64,000 bases of DNA from Muricoccus pecuniae (lineage in GTDB: Bacteria; Pseudomonadota; Alphaproteobacteria; Acetobacterales; Acetobacteraceae): assembly GCF_014199205.1 (NCBI RefSeq), contig NZ_JACIJD010000002.1, positions 124,001-188,000 of the forward strand, read 5' to 3'. The notes under the pieces were generated by a model. The model made no database searches. It was given only the letters and a program-made list of their open reading frames with translations, and was not told the origin of the DNA. Below are positions 23,473 through 32,010 of the stretch, piece by piece. Within the stretch, counting starts at the first letter, position 1. Each line of letters opens with the position of its first letter. The position numbers were made by a program, and so were the translations under genes.

Positions 23473-24807
23473 ATGGCGAGCTATGACCTGATCCTGCGCG
23501 GCGGCACCCTCGTGCTGCCCTGGGGCGAGACGCGGGCCGATGTCGCCGTCCGCAAGGGCCGCATCGCCACCATCGGCGACCTCCGCACCGCCGAGGCGGC
23601 GGAGGTGATCGACCTCACGGGCCTGCACGTCCTCCCCGGCCTGACCGACCCCCACGTCCACCTGCGCGACCCCGGCGATCCCTCGGTGGAGACGCTCGGC
23701 ACGGGCACGAAGGGCGCCGTGCTCGGCGGGCTGACGGCGGTGTACGACATGCCCAACACCCAGCCCTCCATCACCTCCCAGGCGCAGCTCGACTGGAAGC
23801 GGAACCACATCCGCGAGACGGCCTGGTGCGACGTGGGCATGTATATCGGCGGCGCGCGCAGCAACGTCCCCGATCTCGGCGCGCTGGAGCGCGAGCCGAA
23901 TGTCTGCGCCATCAAGGTCTTCGCCGGCTCCTCCACGGGCGACCTGATGATCGAGGACGACGAGACGCTGGAGCGCGTGATGCGCAACGGCGCCCGCCGC
24001 ATCGCCTACCACTCCGAGGACGAGTACCGGCTCCAGGCGCGCAAGCCGATGTTCGCCCAGGGCGGCCCCTACCGGCTGCATGCGGAGTGGCGCGACGTGG
24101 AATGCGCCTTCCTCGGCACGCGGCGGCTGATGGCGCTCGCCCGCAAGACCGGCCGCCCCGCCCATATCCTCCACGTCTCCACGGCGGAGGAGCTGGACTA
24201 CATGAAGGACTTCCGCGACGTCGGCACGGTGGAGGTGCTGCTGAACCACCTGACGCAGTGGGCGCCCGACGCCTACGAGGCGCTGGGCGGCTACGCCGTG
24301 ATGAACCCGCCGATCCGCGACAAGCGCCACTACGACGCGGCCTGGGCCGCCATCGCGGACGGCACGGTGGACACGGTGGGCAGCGACCACGCGCCGCACC
24401 CGAAGGCGGCGAAGGAGCGCCCCTGGCCCGCCACCGCCGCGGGGCTGACGGGGGTGCAGACGATCGTGCCGCTGATGCTGAACCACGTCTCGGAGGGGCG
24501 GCTCTCCCTCTCCCGCCTCGCCGACCTCATGGCCGCCGGCCCCGCCCGCGTCTACGGCGCGACGGGCAAGGGCCGCCTCGCCGCCGGCTACGACGCCGAC
24601 TTCACCGTGGTGGACATGGGCAAGTCCCGCACCATCGAGGCGGACTGGCTCGTCTCCCCCTGCGGCTGGAGCCCCTTCACCGGCGCCCGCTGCCAGGGCT
24701 GGCCGGTGATGACGGTCATCCGCGGCCAGCCGGTGATGCGGGAGGACGAGGTGATCGGCGCCCCCTCCGGCGAGCCCGTGCGCTTCGAGGGCACGCGCGC
24801 CGCCTGA
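23473..24807 (+). CDS. pyrC: Dihydroorotase
   Basis: A 444-residue amidohydrolase of the type I/III dihydroorotase class, forming dihydroorotate from carbamoyl aspartate in pyrimidine synthesis. The metal motif DPHVHLRDPG is near residue 60, the carboxylated Lys is probably in CAIKVFAGSSTG, further metal His are in IAYHSEDEY and HILHVST, and the late Asp is in TVDTVGSDHAPHPKAAK. Length and motifs argue for a catalytic enzyme, not the inactive PyrX type. No other pyrimidine genes adjoin it. The gene is divergent from the AbrB-family gene and is followed by a double-hairpin repeat that probably ends its transcript. Confidence 0.93.
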   Translation: MASYDLILRGGTLVLPWGETRADVAVRKGRIATIGDLRTAEAAEVIDLTGLHVLPGLTDPHVHLRDPGDPSVETLGTGTKGAVLGGLTAVYDMPNTQPSITSQAQLDWKRNHIRETAWCDVGMYIGGARSNVPDLGALEREPNVCAIKVFAGSSTGDLMIEDDETLERVMRNGARRIAYHSEDEYRLQARKPMFAQGGPYRLHAEWRDVECAFLGTRRLMALARKTGRPAHILHVSTAEELDYMKDFRDVGTVEVLLNHLTQWAPDAYEALGGYAVMNPPIRDKRHYDAAWAAIADGTVDTVGSDHAPHPKAAKERPWPATAAGLTGVQTIVPLMLNHVSEGRLSLSRLADLMAAGPARVYGATGKGRLAAGYDADFTVVDMGKSRTIEADWLVSPCGWSPFTGARCQGWPVMTVIRGQPVMREDEVIGAPSGEPVRFEGTRAA

Positions 24808-24820
24808 GGCAGCGGGCCCG

Positions 24821-24928
24821 CTAGAGCGGTTTCCGTTCGCCGTGGCTCACGGCAACCGCTCTAGCCTCTTGCTTTGTCGCATTTTCCGAGTCGCCGGGTG
24901 ATTCCACCCGGCATTGAAAATGCTCTAG
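24821..24928. repeat. Mosaic intergenic repeat forming two tandem hairpins
   Basis: Two nested palindromes lie side by side. The first has arms CTAGAGCGGTT (24821-24831) and AACCGCTCTAG (24854-24864) around an inner GCCGTG-GCT-CACGGC (24839-24853). The second has GCATTTTC (24879-24886) and GAAAATGC (24916-24923) around GCCGGGTG (24893-24900) and CACCCGGC (24905-24912). The CTAGAGC boundaries resemble the mosaic intergenic elements seen widely in alphaproteobacteria. Placed between convergent genes, it can act as a two-way terminator. The last CTAG supplies the stop codon of the oxidoreductase gene on the minus strand. Confidence 0.8.
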
Positions 24929-26040
24929 CGCTGGCCGTGGGCGGTGCCGATGAACAGGTCCTTGTACTCCCGCGGCTGGGAGCGCCAGTACTGCTTCGGC
25001 GCCGCCACCTGCGCGCCGAGCCTGGCCGCGGCGTGCCAGGGCCAGCGGGCATCGTAGAGGATCGCCCGGGCGAGGGAGACGGCGTCCGCATCCCCGCGGG
25101 CGATGATCCCCTCGGCCTGCTCCGCCTCGGTGATCAGCCCCACCGCGATGGTGGGCAGGCCCACGGCCTCCTTCACCTGCCGGGCGAAGGGCACCTGGTA
25201 GCCCGGGGCGAGGGGGATCTTCTGGTGCGGCGAGACACCCCCGGTGGTGACGTGGATCGCCGCGCAGCCCCGCGCCTTGAGGGCGAGGGAGAGGGCGATC
25301 GTCCCCTCCACGTCCCAGCCGCCGGGCACCCAGTCGGTGGCGGAGATCCGCATCCAGACCGGCCGCTCCGCCGGGAAGGCGGCGCGCACGGCGTCGAACA
25401 CCTCCAGGGGGAAGCGCATCCGGTTCTCGAGGCTGCCGCCATACTCGTCCTCCCGCGCGTTCGAGAGCGGGGAGAGGAACTGGTGCAGCAGGTAGCCATG
25501 GGCGCCGTGGATCTCGATCCCGTCCAGCCCGAGGCGCGCGGCGCGGCGGGCGGCCTCCGCGAAGCCCTCGCGCACGCGGTCCAGCCCGGCGCGGTCGAGC
25601 GCGAGGGGAGTGTCCTCGCCCTCGGTATGGGGCAGGGGGGAGGGAGCCTCGGTCCTCCAGCCGCCCGGCTCGCCCGGGGCGATCTGGGCACCGCCCTCCC
25701 AGGGGGCGCGGCTCGACGCCTTGCGCCCGGCATGGCTGAGCTGGATGGCGATCGGCATGGGGGAGTTGGCGCGGCAGGCGCGCAGCACGCGGGCCAGCGC
25801 CTCCTCGTCCTCGTCGGAATAGAGGCCGAGGTCGGCGGGGGAGATGCGCCCCTCCGGCGAGATCGCCGTCGCCTCCAGGATCAGCAGCCCCGCGCCGGAG
25901 AGGGCGAGGCTTCCGAGATGGATCATGTGCCAGTCGCCCGCGCGCCCGTCCTCCGCCGAGTACTGGCACATCGGGGCGATGGTGATGCGGTTGGCGAGCT
26001 CGAGGCCGCCCAGGCGCAGGGGTTGGAAAAGCTGGCTCAA
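24925..26040 (-). CDS. NADH:flavin oxidoreductase, Old Yellow Enzyme (YqjM-like)
   Basis: A 371-residue FMN-binding TIM-barrel ene-reductase. The N-terminus LANRITIAPMCQYSAEDG is typical of the YqjM/thermophilic-like class, with the Cys that tunes the flavin. Substrate/flavin contacts are in IAIQLSHAGRKAS, GIEIHGAHGYLLHQFLSPLSNAREDEYGGSLENRMRF (described in parts) and VGLITEAEQAE. It reduces activated C=C bonds of unknown physiological substrates using NAD(P)H. The start is TTG at 26040. The final codon and stop lie inside the mosaic repeat, so the C-terminus (GTAHGQR) may be partly repeat-derived. Confidence 0.92.
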   Translation of the reverse strand: MSQLFQPLRLGGLELANRITIAPMCQYSAEDGRAGDWHMIHLGSLALSGAGLLILEATAISPEGRISPADLGLYSDEDEEALARVLRACRANSPMPIAIQLSHAGRKASSRAPWEGGAQIAPGEPGGWRTEAPSPLPHTEGEDTPLALDRAGLDRVREGFAEAARRAARLGLDGIEIHGAHGYLLHQFLSPLSNAREDEYGGSLENRMRFPLEVFDAVRAAFPAERPVWMRISATDWVPGGWDVEGTIALSLALKARGCAAIHVTTGGVSPHQKIPLAPGYQVPFARQVKEAVGLPTIAVGLITEAEQAEGIIARGDADAVSLARAILYDARWPWHAAARLGAQVAAPKQYWRSQPREYKDLFIGTAHGQR

Positions 26041-26155
26041 CGGCAGGGGCCCTCATCTCGTGCGGGAGCGCGCCGGGCCCGGGGGGCAGGCATGGCGGGT
26101 CTCCCGCGCGAGTGTCCCCCTTGCGCCCGGAACGGTCGAGGGGTTCCGGCCCGCC

Positions 26156-26500
26156 TCAGAGAAGCCGCTCCGGCCAGGGCTGCACCGGCGCGCCCGGACG
26201 GGCCTGCCCCACCCCCTGCGGCGGCGGGTTGCCCGGCACCGGCCCGGTCCAGCAGTCCACCGAGCCCAGGCTGCGCGTGCAGTGCGGCTGCTCCACCGCC
26301 ACCGGCTCCACCCGGCAGTAGCGCTCCCCGCCATCGAGATAGGCGATGGAGCAGTCCCGCCCCGTCACGCCCGAGTAAACGATGTCCGGCACCGCCCGCC
26401 CGGTGAGCATGAGCGACACCCCGTTCACGGCGAGGGCCGGCCCCACGGCCGCCTCGCAGCCCGGGAGCAGGAGGAGGAAGGGGAGGAGGAGGGTCCGCAT
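26156..26500 (-). CDS. Small putative lipoprotein
   Basis: A 114-residue protein with a lipoprotein signal: MRTLLLPFLLLLPGC, lipobox LLPGC, so Cys15 would be lipidated and the protein anchored in a membrane. The mature part has several further Cys (GRDCSIAY, RYCRVEP, PHCTRSL, VDCWTGP), enough for two disulfides in the periplasm, and a Pro-rich end. No domain is recognised with certainty. It is divergent from the yfgM-like gene, 118 bases away, and would need a promoter in that interval. Confidence 0.75.
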   Translation of the reverse strand: MRTLLLPFLLLLPGCEAAVGPALAVNGVSLMLTGRAVPDIVYSGVTGRDCSIAYLDGGERYCRVEPVAVEQPHCTRSLGSVDCWTGPVPGNPPPQGVGQARPGAPVQPWPERLL

Positions 26501-26523
26501 TCCCGCATCATGGCCGGGCGGGC

Positions 26524-26552
26524 TTAACGCCCCGTGACGGTCCCGCTATACC
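26524..26552 (+). promoter_or_regulatory. Candidate promoter of the yfgM-bamB-like operon
   Basis: TTAACG (26524-26529) and TATACC (26547-26552) are exactly 17 bases apart, 67 bases before the TTG start of the yfgM-like gene. The pair matches four of six bases at each sigma-70 element. It is the best promoter-like spot in this interval; no operator is evident. Confidence 0.45.
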
Positions 26553-26618
26553 CCCCGCCCTGTCCGCCATCCGGCGTGGCTGGGCTCCCCGGGGGGCCAT
26601 CGAGGGAGTGCGACCCGC

Positions 26619-27272
26619 TTGCCCGACATCTTCGACGAGGTGCAGGAGGACCTGCGGGCCGAGCGCGCCCGGCAGCTCGGCATGCGCTATGGCGGGGCGC
26701 TCGCCGCTCTCGCCCTCGTGGCGCTGATCGGGGTGGGCGGCTGGCAGGGCTGGCGCTGGTACCAGACCCGCGAGGCCGAGGCCGCCGCCAATGCCTTCCT
26801 CGTCGTCCACCGGGAGACCGAGGCCCAGGGCGCGGACCTCAAGGCCGCCGCCGCGCGCTTCGACGACATCGCGAGCAAGGCGCCGGACGGCTACCGCACC
26901 CTCGCCCGCCTCCGCGCCGCCGCGCTGAAGTCCGAGACGGGCGACCTCGCCGGGGCGCTGGCCGAGTGGGACGCGGTGGCGAACGACCGCGCGGCGGACC
27001 CGCTCTACCGCGACCTCGCCAGCCTCAACTGGGTGTTGCACGGGCTGGACAGCCAGGACCCCGCGATCCTGGCCGCCCGCATCGCGCCGCTGGCCGGCGA
27101 TGCCAGCCCCTGGCGCGCCTCCGCGCGGGAGATGCAGGCCCTCGTCGCCATCCGCCAGGGCAACACGGCCGAGGCCCGGCGCATCCTGCAGGCCCTGTCC
27201 ACCGACGCCGCCGCCCCCCAGGCGCTGCGCGACCGCGCCGCCCGGGTGATGGCGCAGCTTCCCACCGCCTGA
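26619..27272 (+). CDS. YfgM-like tetratricopeptide membrane protein
   Basis: A 217-residue protein with a cytoplasmic N-terminus (MPDIFDEVQEDLRAERARQL), a single membrane segment at about residues 26-43, and a helical periplasmic domain with TPR-like repeats (AANAFLVVHRETEAQ, TLARLRAAALKSETGDLAGALAEW, EMQALVAIRQGNTAEARRIL). This matches YfgM, a partner of the Sec translocon and periplasmic chaperones. It starts with TTG at 26619 after GAGGGAG. The bamB-like gene follows by 13 bases and der is further on, the conserved yfgM-bamB-der order. Confidence 0.85.
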   Translation: MPDIFDEVQEDLRAERARQLGMRYGGALAALALVALIGVGGWQGWRWYQTREAEAAANAFLVVHRETEAQGADLKAAAARFDDIASKAPDGYRTLARLRAAALKSETGDLAGALAEWDAVANDRAADPLYRDLASLNWVLHGLDSQDPAILAARIAPLAGDASPWRASAREMQALVAIRQGNTAEARRILQALSTDAAAPQALRDRAARVMAQLPTA

Positions 27273-27285
27273 AGGAGAGCGAGCG

Positions 27286-28632
27286 ATGCCGAACCCCTCC
27301 CGCCGCGCGCTGATGCTGGGCGGCGCCGCCCTCGCCCTCTCGGGTTGCGAGACGATCGACAGCATCTTCGGCGACAGCAAGACGCCGCTGCCCGGCGAGC
27401 GCCTGCCCGTGATCCAGGCCGACCGCAGCATCTCGATCGATCCCGCCCTGGCCGGCCGCCCCGTCACGCTCCCGCCCCCCACCGCCCTGGCCGAGTGGCC
27501 GCAGGCGGGCGGCAACCTCGCCCATGACCCCGGCCATGCCTCGGCGGGCGAGGGGCTGCGGGAGATCTGGCGCGCGAGCATCGGCACCGGCTCCTCCTAC
27601 CGCCGCCGCATCACCGCCGGGCCGATCCTGGCGAACGGCACGGTCTTCACCGCCGATGCCTACGGCACCGTCGCCGCCTTCGACGCGGCCCGCGGCGGCC
27701 GGCGCTGGACCCGCGAGACGACGCCGGAGAAGGACGATGTGGGCGCGGTCGGCGCCGGCCTCGCCTTCGCGGACGGGGTCCTCTACGCCGCCACCGGCAT
27801 GGCCGAGGTGCTGGCCCTCGATCCCGGCACGGGCGAGATCCGCTGGCGCGCCTCCGTCCCCGCACCGACGCGAGGGGGCATCACCGTCTCGGGCGGGCGC
27901 ATCTTCGTGCCCACGGTGGAGAACCAGCTCATCGCCCTCTCCATCGAGGACGGGCGCCGCCTCTGGACCTATCGCGGCCAGCCCGTTTCCGCGGTGCCGC
28001 TCGGCCTTCCCGCCCCGGCGGTGCAGGGTGACACGGTGGTGGCCGGCTTCCCCTCGGGCGAGCTGGCGGCGCTGGGCGTGGCCGATGGCCGCGTGGTCTG
28101 GACCGAGAGCCTCGCCTCCGGCGGGCAGGCGGCGCGGCGCGGCGGGCTGGCGGAGCTGGCGGGCGTCGCCGGCCTGCCGGTGATCGACGACGGCCGGGTG
28201 ATCGCGGTCGGCCAGGGCGGCACGGCGCTGATGGTGGACCTCCGCTCCGGCCGCCGGTTGTGGGAGCGCGATGTCGGCAGCTCCCGCTCCCCCGCCGTCG
28301 CCGGGGACTGGATCTTCGTCGTCACCCCCGAGAACCAGCTCGTCGCCATGGGCCGGAACGACGGCCGGGTGCGCTGGCTCACCCTGCTGGACGAGCGCTC
28401 GGCGCGCGACCGGCGGCGCGAGGCCGCGAGCTTCGGCTCGCCGCTGGTGGTGGGCGGGCGCATCCTCGTACCCTCCTCCCTCGGTGAGGCCGTGCTGGTG
28501 GACCCTGCCGAGGGCGGCATCGCCTCCCGCATCCGGCTGCCCGGCGGCACCACCCTGCCGCCCATCGCGGTGGGAGGGACGGTCCTTCTCCTGACCGACG
28601 ACGGGACGCTGGTGGCCCTGCGCGGGGCCTGA
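27286..28632 (+). CDS. bamB: BamB-like PQQ-type beta-propeller lipoprotein
   Basis: A 448-residue lipoprotein: MPNPSRRALMLGGAALALSGC with the lipid-accepting Cys in LSGCE. The mature part is an eight-bladed-type propeller built of repeats ending in G-x-W/R-x (AAFDAARGGRRWTRE, LALDPGTGEIRWRA, IALSIEDGRRLWTY, MVDLRSGRRLWERD, VAMGRNDGRVRWLT). BamB is an accessory subunit of the outer-membrane protein assembly machine; the placement next to yfgM and der supports this role. AAGGAG lies upstream of the ATG with good spacing. The gene is followed by about 150 bases before der. Confidence 0.88.
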   Translation: MPNPSRRALMLGGAALALSGCETIDSIFGDSKTPLPGERLPVIQADRSISIDPALAGRPVTLPPPTALAEWPQAGGNLAHDPGHASAGEGLREIWRASIGTGSSYRRRITAGPILANGTVFTADAYGTVAAFDAARGGRRWTRETTPEKDDVGAVGAGLAFADGVLYAATGMAEVLALDPGTGEIRWRASVPAPTRGGITVSGGRIFVPTVENQLIALSIEDGRRLWTYRGQPVSAVPLGLPAPAVQGDTVVAGFPSGELAALGVADGRVVWTESLASGGQAARRGGLAELAGVAGLPVIDDGRVIAVGQGGTALMVDLRSGRRLWERDVGSSRSPAVAGDWIFVVTPENQLVAMGRNDGRVRWLTLLDERSARDRRREAASFGSPLVVGGRILVPSSLGEAVLVDPAEGGIASRIRLPGGTTLPPIAVGGTVLLLTDDGTLVALRGA

Positions 28633-28746
28633 GGGGCCCCGGCAAGGACCATGAGCGGCACCTGCCGGGGTGACGGCCGGGGTCCCGGAAGCCGCCCGGC
28701 CACCCGTGGCCGGCGCCCGCGCGCGGCAGACCCGGGCACGCCGCGC

Positions 28747-28776
28747 TTGACCCCCGGGCACGGCCGGTGCTCTTGC
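28747..28776 (+). promoter_or_regulatory. Candidate der promoter
   Basis: TTGACC (28747-28752) is followed 17-18 bases later by a weak -10 at 28770-28776 (CTCTTGC). The -35 matches five of six consensus bases, but the -10 is poor and lies only a few bases before the ATG at 28782, so transcription from it would give a nearly leaderless message. Low confidence. Confidence 0.3.
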
Positions 28777-28781
28777 CCCCT

Positions 28782-30134
28782 ATGCTCCCCCGTATCGCCG
28801 TGATGGGCCGCCCCAATGTGGGCAAGTCCACCCTCTTCAACCGCCTCGCCGGGCGGCGCATCGCCATCGTGGACGACACGCCGGGCGTGACGCGCGACCG
28901 CAAGGAGACGATCGCCCGCATCGCCGGGCGCGACGTGCTCCTGATCGACACCGCCGGGCTGGAGGAGGCGGCGCCCGACACCATCCCCGGCCGGATGCGC
29001 GCGAGCTCCGAGGCCGCGCTGCGCGCCGCGGACCTCGTGCTCTTCGTGGTGGACGTGCGCACCGGGCTCACCCCCGCCGACCGCTCCTTCGCCCAGTGGC
29101 TGCGCCGCCACGGCAAGCCCGTGCTGCTGCTCGCCAACAAGGCCGAGGGGCGCGAGGGCGCGGCAAGGGCGCTGGAGGCGTATGAGCTGGGCCTCGGTGC
29201 CCCGCTGCTCGTCTCCGCCGAGCACGGCGACGGCATGGGTGAGCTGCATGACGAGATCCGCGAGGCCCTGCCTCCCGAGCCGGCGGAGGAAGAGGAGGAT
29301 GTCGCGGACGAGAACCGCCCGCTGCGCCTCTCCATCGTCGGCCGCCCGAATGCGGGCAAGTCCACCCTGCTGAACGCCCTGCTCGGCGAGGAGCGGATGA
29401 TCACCGGCCCCGAGCCCGGCCTCACCCGCGACTCCGTCGCCGTGGGCTGGACGGACGAGACGGGCAAGCCCGTGCGGCTGGTGGACACGGCCGGGCTCCG
29501 CCGCCGCGCCCGCATCACCGAGGCGCTGGAGCAGATGTCCACCGCCGCCACCATCGCCGCGCTGAAGGAGTGCGAGGTGGCCGTGCTGGTGGTGGATGCC
29601 GTGCAGGGCATGGACGAGCAGGACCTCCGCATCGCCCGCCTCGCCGAGCGCGAGGGCCGCGCGGTGGTCATCGCCTTCAACAAGTGGGACGCGGTGGAGG
29701 ACCGCAACGCCGCCCGCCGCCGGCTGGAGGACGTGCTGACGGCCTCCCTCGCCCAGCTCAAGGGCGTCTTCGTCGTCCCCCTCTCCGCCGCCACGGGGCG
29801 CGGGGTGGAGCGGCTGATGCCCACCGTGCGCGAGGCCTATGAGCTCTGGAACCGCCGCGTGCCGACCGGCGCGCTGAACCGCTGGTTCGAGGCGGCGCTG
29901 GAGCGCCACGCGCCCCCGCTGGTGAACGGCAAGCGGCTGAAGCTGCGCTACGCCACCATGCCCAAGGCCCGCCCGCCGACGCTGGCGATCTTCGGGACCC
30001 GCGCCGAGCAGATGCCGGAGGACTACCGGCGCTACCTCGTGAACTCCTTCCGCGAGGCCTTCGACATGCCGGGCGTGCCGGTCCGCGTGAACGCGCGGGG
30101 GACCGACAACCCCTATGCCGAGGCGGAGGACTGA
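28782..30134 (+). CDS. der: Ribosome-associated GTPase Der (EngA)
   Basis: A 450-residue GTPase with two tandem G domains, needed for 50S ribosomal subunit assembly. The first P-loop is GRPNVGKST (residues 9-17) with DTPGVTRDRKE and DTAG; the second is GRPNAGKST near residue 188 with GLTRDSV and DTAGLRRRARI. Guanine-specific NKAE (first domain) and NKWD (second) are present. The C-terminal KH-like domain ends RVNARGTDNPYAEAED. A start five codons earlier is open, but MLPRIAVMG at 28782 is the normal Der N-terminus. The gene is complete and of normal length. Confidence 0.96.
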   Translation: MLPRIAVMGRPNVGKSTLFNRLAGRRIAIVDDTPGVTRDRKETIARIAGRDVLLIDTAGLEEAAPDTIPGRMRASSEAALRAADLVLFVVDVRTGLTPADRSFAQWLRRHGKPVLLLANKAEGREGAARALEAYELGLGAPLLVSAEHGDGMGELHDEIREALPPEPAEEEEDVADENRPLRLSIVGRPNAGKSTLLNALLGEERMITGPEPGLTRDSVAVGWTDETGKPVRLVDTAGLRRRARITEALEQMSTAATIAALKECEVAVLVVDAVQGMDEQDLRIARLAEREGRAVVIAFNKWDAVEDRNAARRRLEDVLTASLAQLKGVFVVPLSAATGRGVERLMPTVREAYELWNRRVPTGALNRWFEAALERHAPPLVNGKRLKLRYATMPKARPPTLAIFGTRAEQMPEDYRRYLVNSFREAFDMPGVPVRVNARGTDNPYAEAED

Positions 30135-30140
30135 GGCCGC

Positions 30141-31196
30141 TCAGTCCCCCCGCTGCACCACGAGCCCGATCGAGGTGCTGATCTCCCCCATGTTCTCCAG
30201 CTTCAGATGGGGCAGGCTGTAGGGCGGCAGGTCGATATGGGCGTCGAGCGGCGCGTCCCCGGGATGCAGGTTCAGCGGCCATACCCGGTGGCCCCTGGCC
30301 GCCAGGCGGTCCAGCAGCCCCTCGATGTCGCGGCGCCGGAAATAGCAGAGCCCCGGTGTCTCCAGCGTCTCCTCGTTGGAGCGCAGGTTGAACTCGGTGG
30401 TGTGGACCGCGACGCCGCCCGGGCGCAGCGTCTCCAGGCTGTTCTCCACGAAGTCGAGGCCCTGAGCGATCCCGCCGAGATGCTCGAAGCAGCAGGATGA
30501 CCAGCAGGCATCGAAGCCGCGCAGGTCGCCGGGGATCGCGTTCATGTCCACCGGGCGGAAGGAGACGCGGGCGCGGAAGGCTTCCTCGTCCAGCAGGGCG
30601 GGGCGGTGAAGCTGCATGAGGTCGGCCGCGTGCTGGTTCGTGCTCTGCCAGCCCTGGGCATGGGACAGCTCCGCCGGCGCGTCAGTCGCCACCACCTCGA
30701 CCCCGTTGGCCGCCAGCATGGCCGGCAGGGGTTCCGTGCCGACGCCGAAGCCGAGGGCGCGGGCGCCGGGGCGGATAGCGTCCGCGGCGCGCAGCACGGA
30801 GAGGATCCAGCAGAACTCCCACTGCTTGCGGTGGGGGCGGGGCGCCTCCCCGATCGTCTCGCACCAGGCCGCGTATTCGGGCTCGTCGAACTGCGCGGCG
30901 GTGCAGAGCTGGCTCACGGGCTGGCCCAGCCGGGGAGGCTCGAACCGCCAGGGGATGCGGGGCGAGGCGGAGGGCGCGAGCAGCCAGAGCGGGGCCGCAT
31001 ATTCCGCGGGCGCCAGGGCGCTGCGCAGCGCCTCGCTCGAAGCATGGCGGCGGTGGCGCTCCATCTCCGCCGCATCGGGATCCCGGCCGAGCAGCAGCCG
31101 GAACGCCCAGGTCACCGCCTCGGGCGGCAGCGTCGCCTCGCGTTCCCGGCCGCCCAGGGCGGAGCGGGCGCGCGTGAGAAGGGACCGTTCCTGCAT
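30141..31196 (-). CDS. SAM-dependent methyltransferase-like protein with a DUF4214-like N-terminus
   Basis: A 351-residue protein. Residues ~25-65 (PEAVTWAFRLLLGRDPDAAEMERH) resemble the short DUF4214-type helix motif found in exported or glycan-related proteins. The second part is a class I methyltransferase fold: motif I is ALGFGVGTEPLPAMLAANG near residue 147, followed by VEVVATDAP, and a later strand FDACWSSCCFEHLGG resembles motif IV. Acceptor unknown; sugars or lipids are possible. The open frame begins 50 codons upstream, but MQERSLLTRARS at 31196 is the sensible start. It faces der tail to tail with six bases between stops. Confidence 0.8.
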   Translation of the reverse strand: MQERSLLTRARSALGGREREATLPPEAVTWAFRLLLGRDPDAAEMERHRRHASSEALRSALAPAEYAAPLWLLAPSASPRIPWRFEPPRLGQPVSQLCTAAQFDEPEYAAWCETIGEAPRPHRKQWEFCWILSVLRAADAIRPGARALGFGVGTEPLPAMLAANGVEVVATDAPAELSHAQGWQSTNQHAADLMQLHRPALLDEEAFRARVSFRPVDMNAIPGDLRGFDACWSSCCFEHLGGIAQGLDFVENSLETLRPGGVAVHTTEFNLRSNEETLETPGLCYFRRRDIEGLLDRLAARGHRVWPLNLHPGDAPLDAHIDLPPYSLPHLKLENMGEISTSIGLVVQRGD

Positions 31197-31272
31197 TCCG
31201 GGCTTCCTGGATCGTGGCGGCGCGGCAGGGCGCCGCCGGGACGCCCCCTGCCTGGCGGCGTGCGGCTGAGGC

Positions 31273-32010
31273 CTAGGCGGCCCGCACGACCTCCCCGCTC
31301 CGCGCCTCGCCGGGCAGGCAGAGGGCAGCGATGCGGGGCGCGACATCGGCGGGCTGGGCGAGGCTCATGGGGTCCTCGCCCGGCATGGCCTTGGCGCGGA
31401 GCTTCGTGTTCACCGGGCCGGGGTCGAAGAGGTTCACCCGCAGCGGCGTGGCGGCCACCTCGGCCGCCCAGGTGGAGACGAGGTGCTCCAGCCCCGCCTT
31501 GCTCGCGCCATAGGCGCCCCAGTAGGGCGTCGGGCTGCGCGCGAGGCCGGTGGTGAGGATCACGGCGCGGCCGGCATCGGAGGCGCGCAGCGGCGGGTCC
31601 AGCGTGCGGATGAGGCGCCAGGCGGCGGTGAGGTTCACCGCCACCACCTCCGCCCAATCGCGCGGGGTGATGTGGGCCACGGGGGTGAGGGTGCCGAGCA
31701 CCCCCGCCGCGTGGACGAGGATGTCCAGCCGCCCGAAGCGCTCGAAGACCGAGGGGCCGAGGGGGTCGAGCTTGTCCGCGTCCTTCTGCAGGTCGAAGGG
31801 CAGGAGGGTGGCGCTGCCGCCCCCATGCGCCTTGCTGACGGCGCGGATGGCGTCGTCCGTCTCCTCCAGCCCGCCCTGGCTGCGTGCGGTCAGCACGCAA
31901 TGGGCGCCGAGGCGGGCGAGCTCGATGGCCGCCGCCGCGCCGATCCCGCGGGAGGCGCCGGTGACGAGGGCGACCCGGCCCGACAGGGGCCCTTGCAGCG
32001 ACGCGCTCAT
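31273..32010 (-). CDS. Short-chain dehydrogenase/reductase
   Basis: A 245-residue classical SDR. The coenzyme loop is TGASRGIG (residues 17-24), the structural NAG-like motif is VHAAGVLG, and the catalytic Tyr/Lys pair is in YWGAYGASKAG. It would oxidise or reduce an alcohol/ketone with NAD(P)(H) in the cytoplasm. Its ATG overlaps the purF stop by four bases (32007-32010), so it is translated with purF. This SDR next to purF is a recurring arrangement in alphaproteobacteria; the substrate remains unknown. Confidence 0.9.
   Translation of the reverse strand: MSASLQGPLSGRVALVTGASRGIGAAAAIELARLGAHCVLTARSQGGLEETDDAIRAVSKAHGGGSATLLPFDLQKDADKLDPLGPSVFERFGRLDILVHAAGVLGTLTPVAHITPRDWAEVVAVNLTAAWRLIRTLDPPLRASDAGRAVILTTGLARSPTPYWGAYGASKAGLEHLVSTWAAEVAATPLRVNLFDPGPVNTKLRAKAMPGEDPMSLAQPADVAPRIAALCLPGEARSGEVVRAA

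Noticed and set aside
22261-24486. A long minus-strand frame running upstream of the DUF1289 gene, antisense to dihydroorotase
   Set aside because: Only the last 67 codons carry a family signature; the rest shadows the AbrB-family and pyrC genes.
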